A stretch of DNA of 64,000 bases from Shinella zoogloeoides (GTDB lineage: Bacteria; Pseudomonadota; Alphaproteobacteria; Rhizobiales; Rhizobiaceae). Under the pieces are notes generated by a model. That model did not search any database, was not told where the DNA came from, and saw nothing but the letters and a program-made list of their open reading frames with translations. Location of the stretch: assembly GCF_033705735.1 (NCBI RefSeq), contig NZ_CP131130.1:1801001-1865000 (forward strand), written 5' to 3'. This document shows, in pieces, positions 62,061 to 64,000 of this stretch (position 1 is the first letter of the stretch; each line of letters opens with the position of its first letter). The position numbers were made by a program, and so were the translations under genes.

Positions 62061-64000
<1,940 letters not shown>

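Overview
The window is a GC-rich, densely coded chromosomal segment of an alphaproteobacterium, most likely a member of the Rhizobiaceae (Rhizobium/Shinella/Ensifer-like). The evidence is the rhizobial gene order murG-ftsW-murD-mraY-murF-murE-ftsI-ftsL-rsmH-mraZ next to rnpB, an FtsZ with a very long Pro/Gln-rich linker, the ftsQAZ-lpxC-bamD-recN-ligA order, RIME-like intergenic repeats, and a pyrophosphate-type phosphofructokinase. No tRNA, rRNA operon, CRISPR array or prophage was seen.

Layout. 1-510: start of an RND efflux adaptor gene (cut by the window edge) with a palindromic operator. 508-12841: a divergent amino-sugar / cell-wall-recycling locus. The minus arm is murQ, sugar-binding protein, two permeases, a Gfo/Idh/MocA oxidoreductase and the ABC ATPase. 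The plus arm is a BadF-type kinase, a GntR regulator, SIS deaminase nagB-II, nagA, an M19 dipeptidase and cutC. Two near-identical operator-like sequences face each other in the shared promoter region. 12904-22000: mixed housekeeping genes (creA-like, cheW, a Sco1-like protein, prmA, pepP, azlCD, panBC) and a strong candidate small RNA between prmA and pepP. 22134-26568: a DEAD-box helicase, two paired orphan families (TIGR02587/TIGR02588-like) and an M23 peptidase.

26555-55288 (all minus apart from one insert): the division and cell-wall (dcw) cluster, transcribed right to left from mraZ to ligA. It is interrupted between murB and ddlB by an opposite-strand MFS transporter and a tandem pair of aquaporins. 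Upstream of mraZ is a four-copy, 10-bp-period TGGG repeat that fits the MraZ autoregulatory operator, and next to it lies rnpB (RNase P RNA). 56145-63011: an FAD oxidoreductase, a lytic transglycosylase, a DjlA-like co-chaperone overlapping an N-acetylmuramoyl-L-alanine amidase, PPi-phosphofructokinase, a LysE exporter and a second lytic transglycosylase lipoprotein. 63050-64000: the left part of an IS110-family element that appears to have entered a RIME-like repeat; its leader folds like a bridge RNA.

Functionally the window is about the cell wall. The dcw genes make peptidoglycan precursors and the divisome, the hydrolases near 57-63 kb cut the wall, and the nag/murQ island takes up and degrades amino sugars that wall turnover releases. 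The observations most worth following are the anti-Shine-Dalgarno small RNA (16707-16863), the IS110 leader, the mirrored operators of the amino-sugar locus, and the association of Gfo/Idh, M19 and CutC proteins with that locus.
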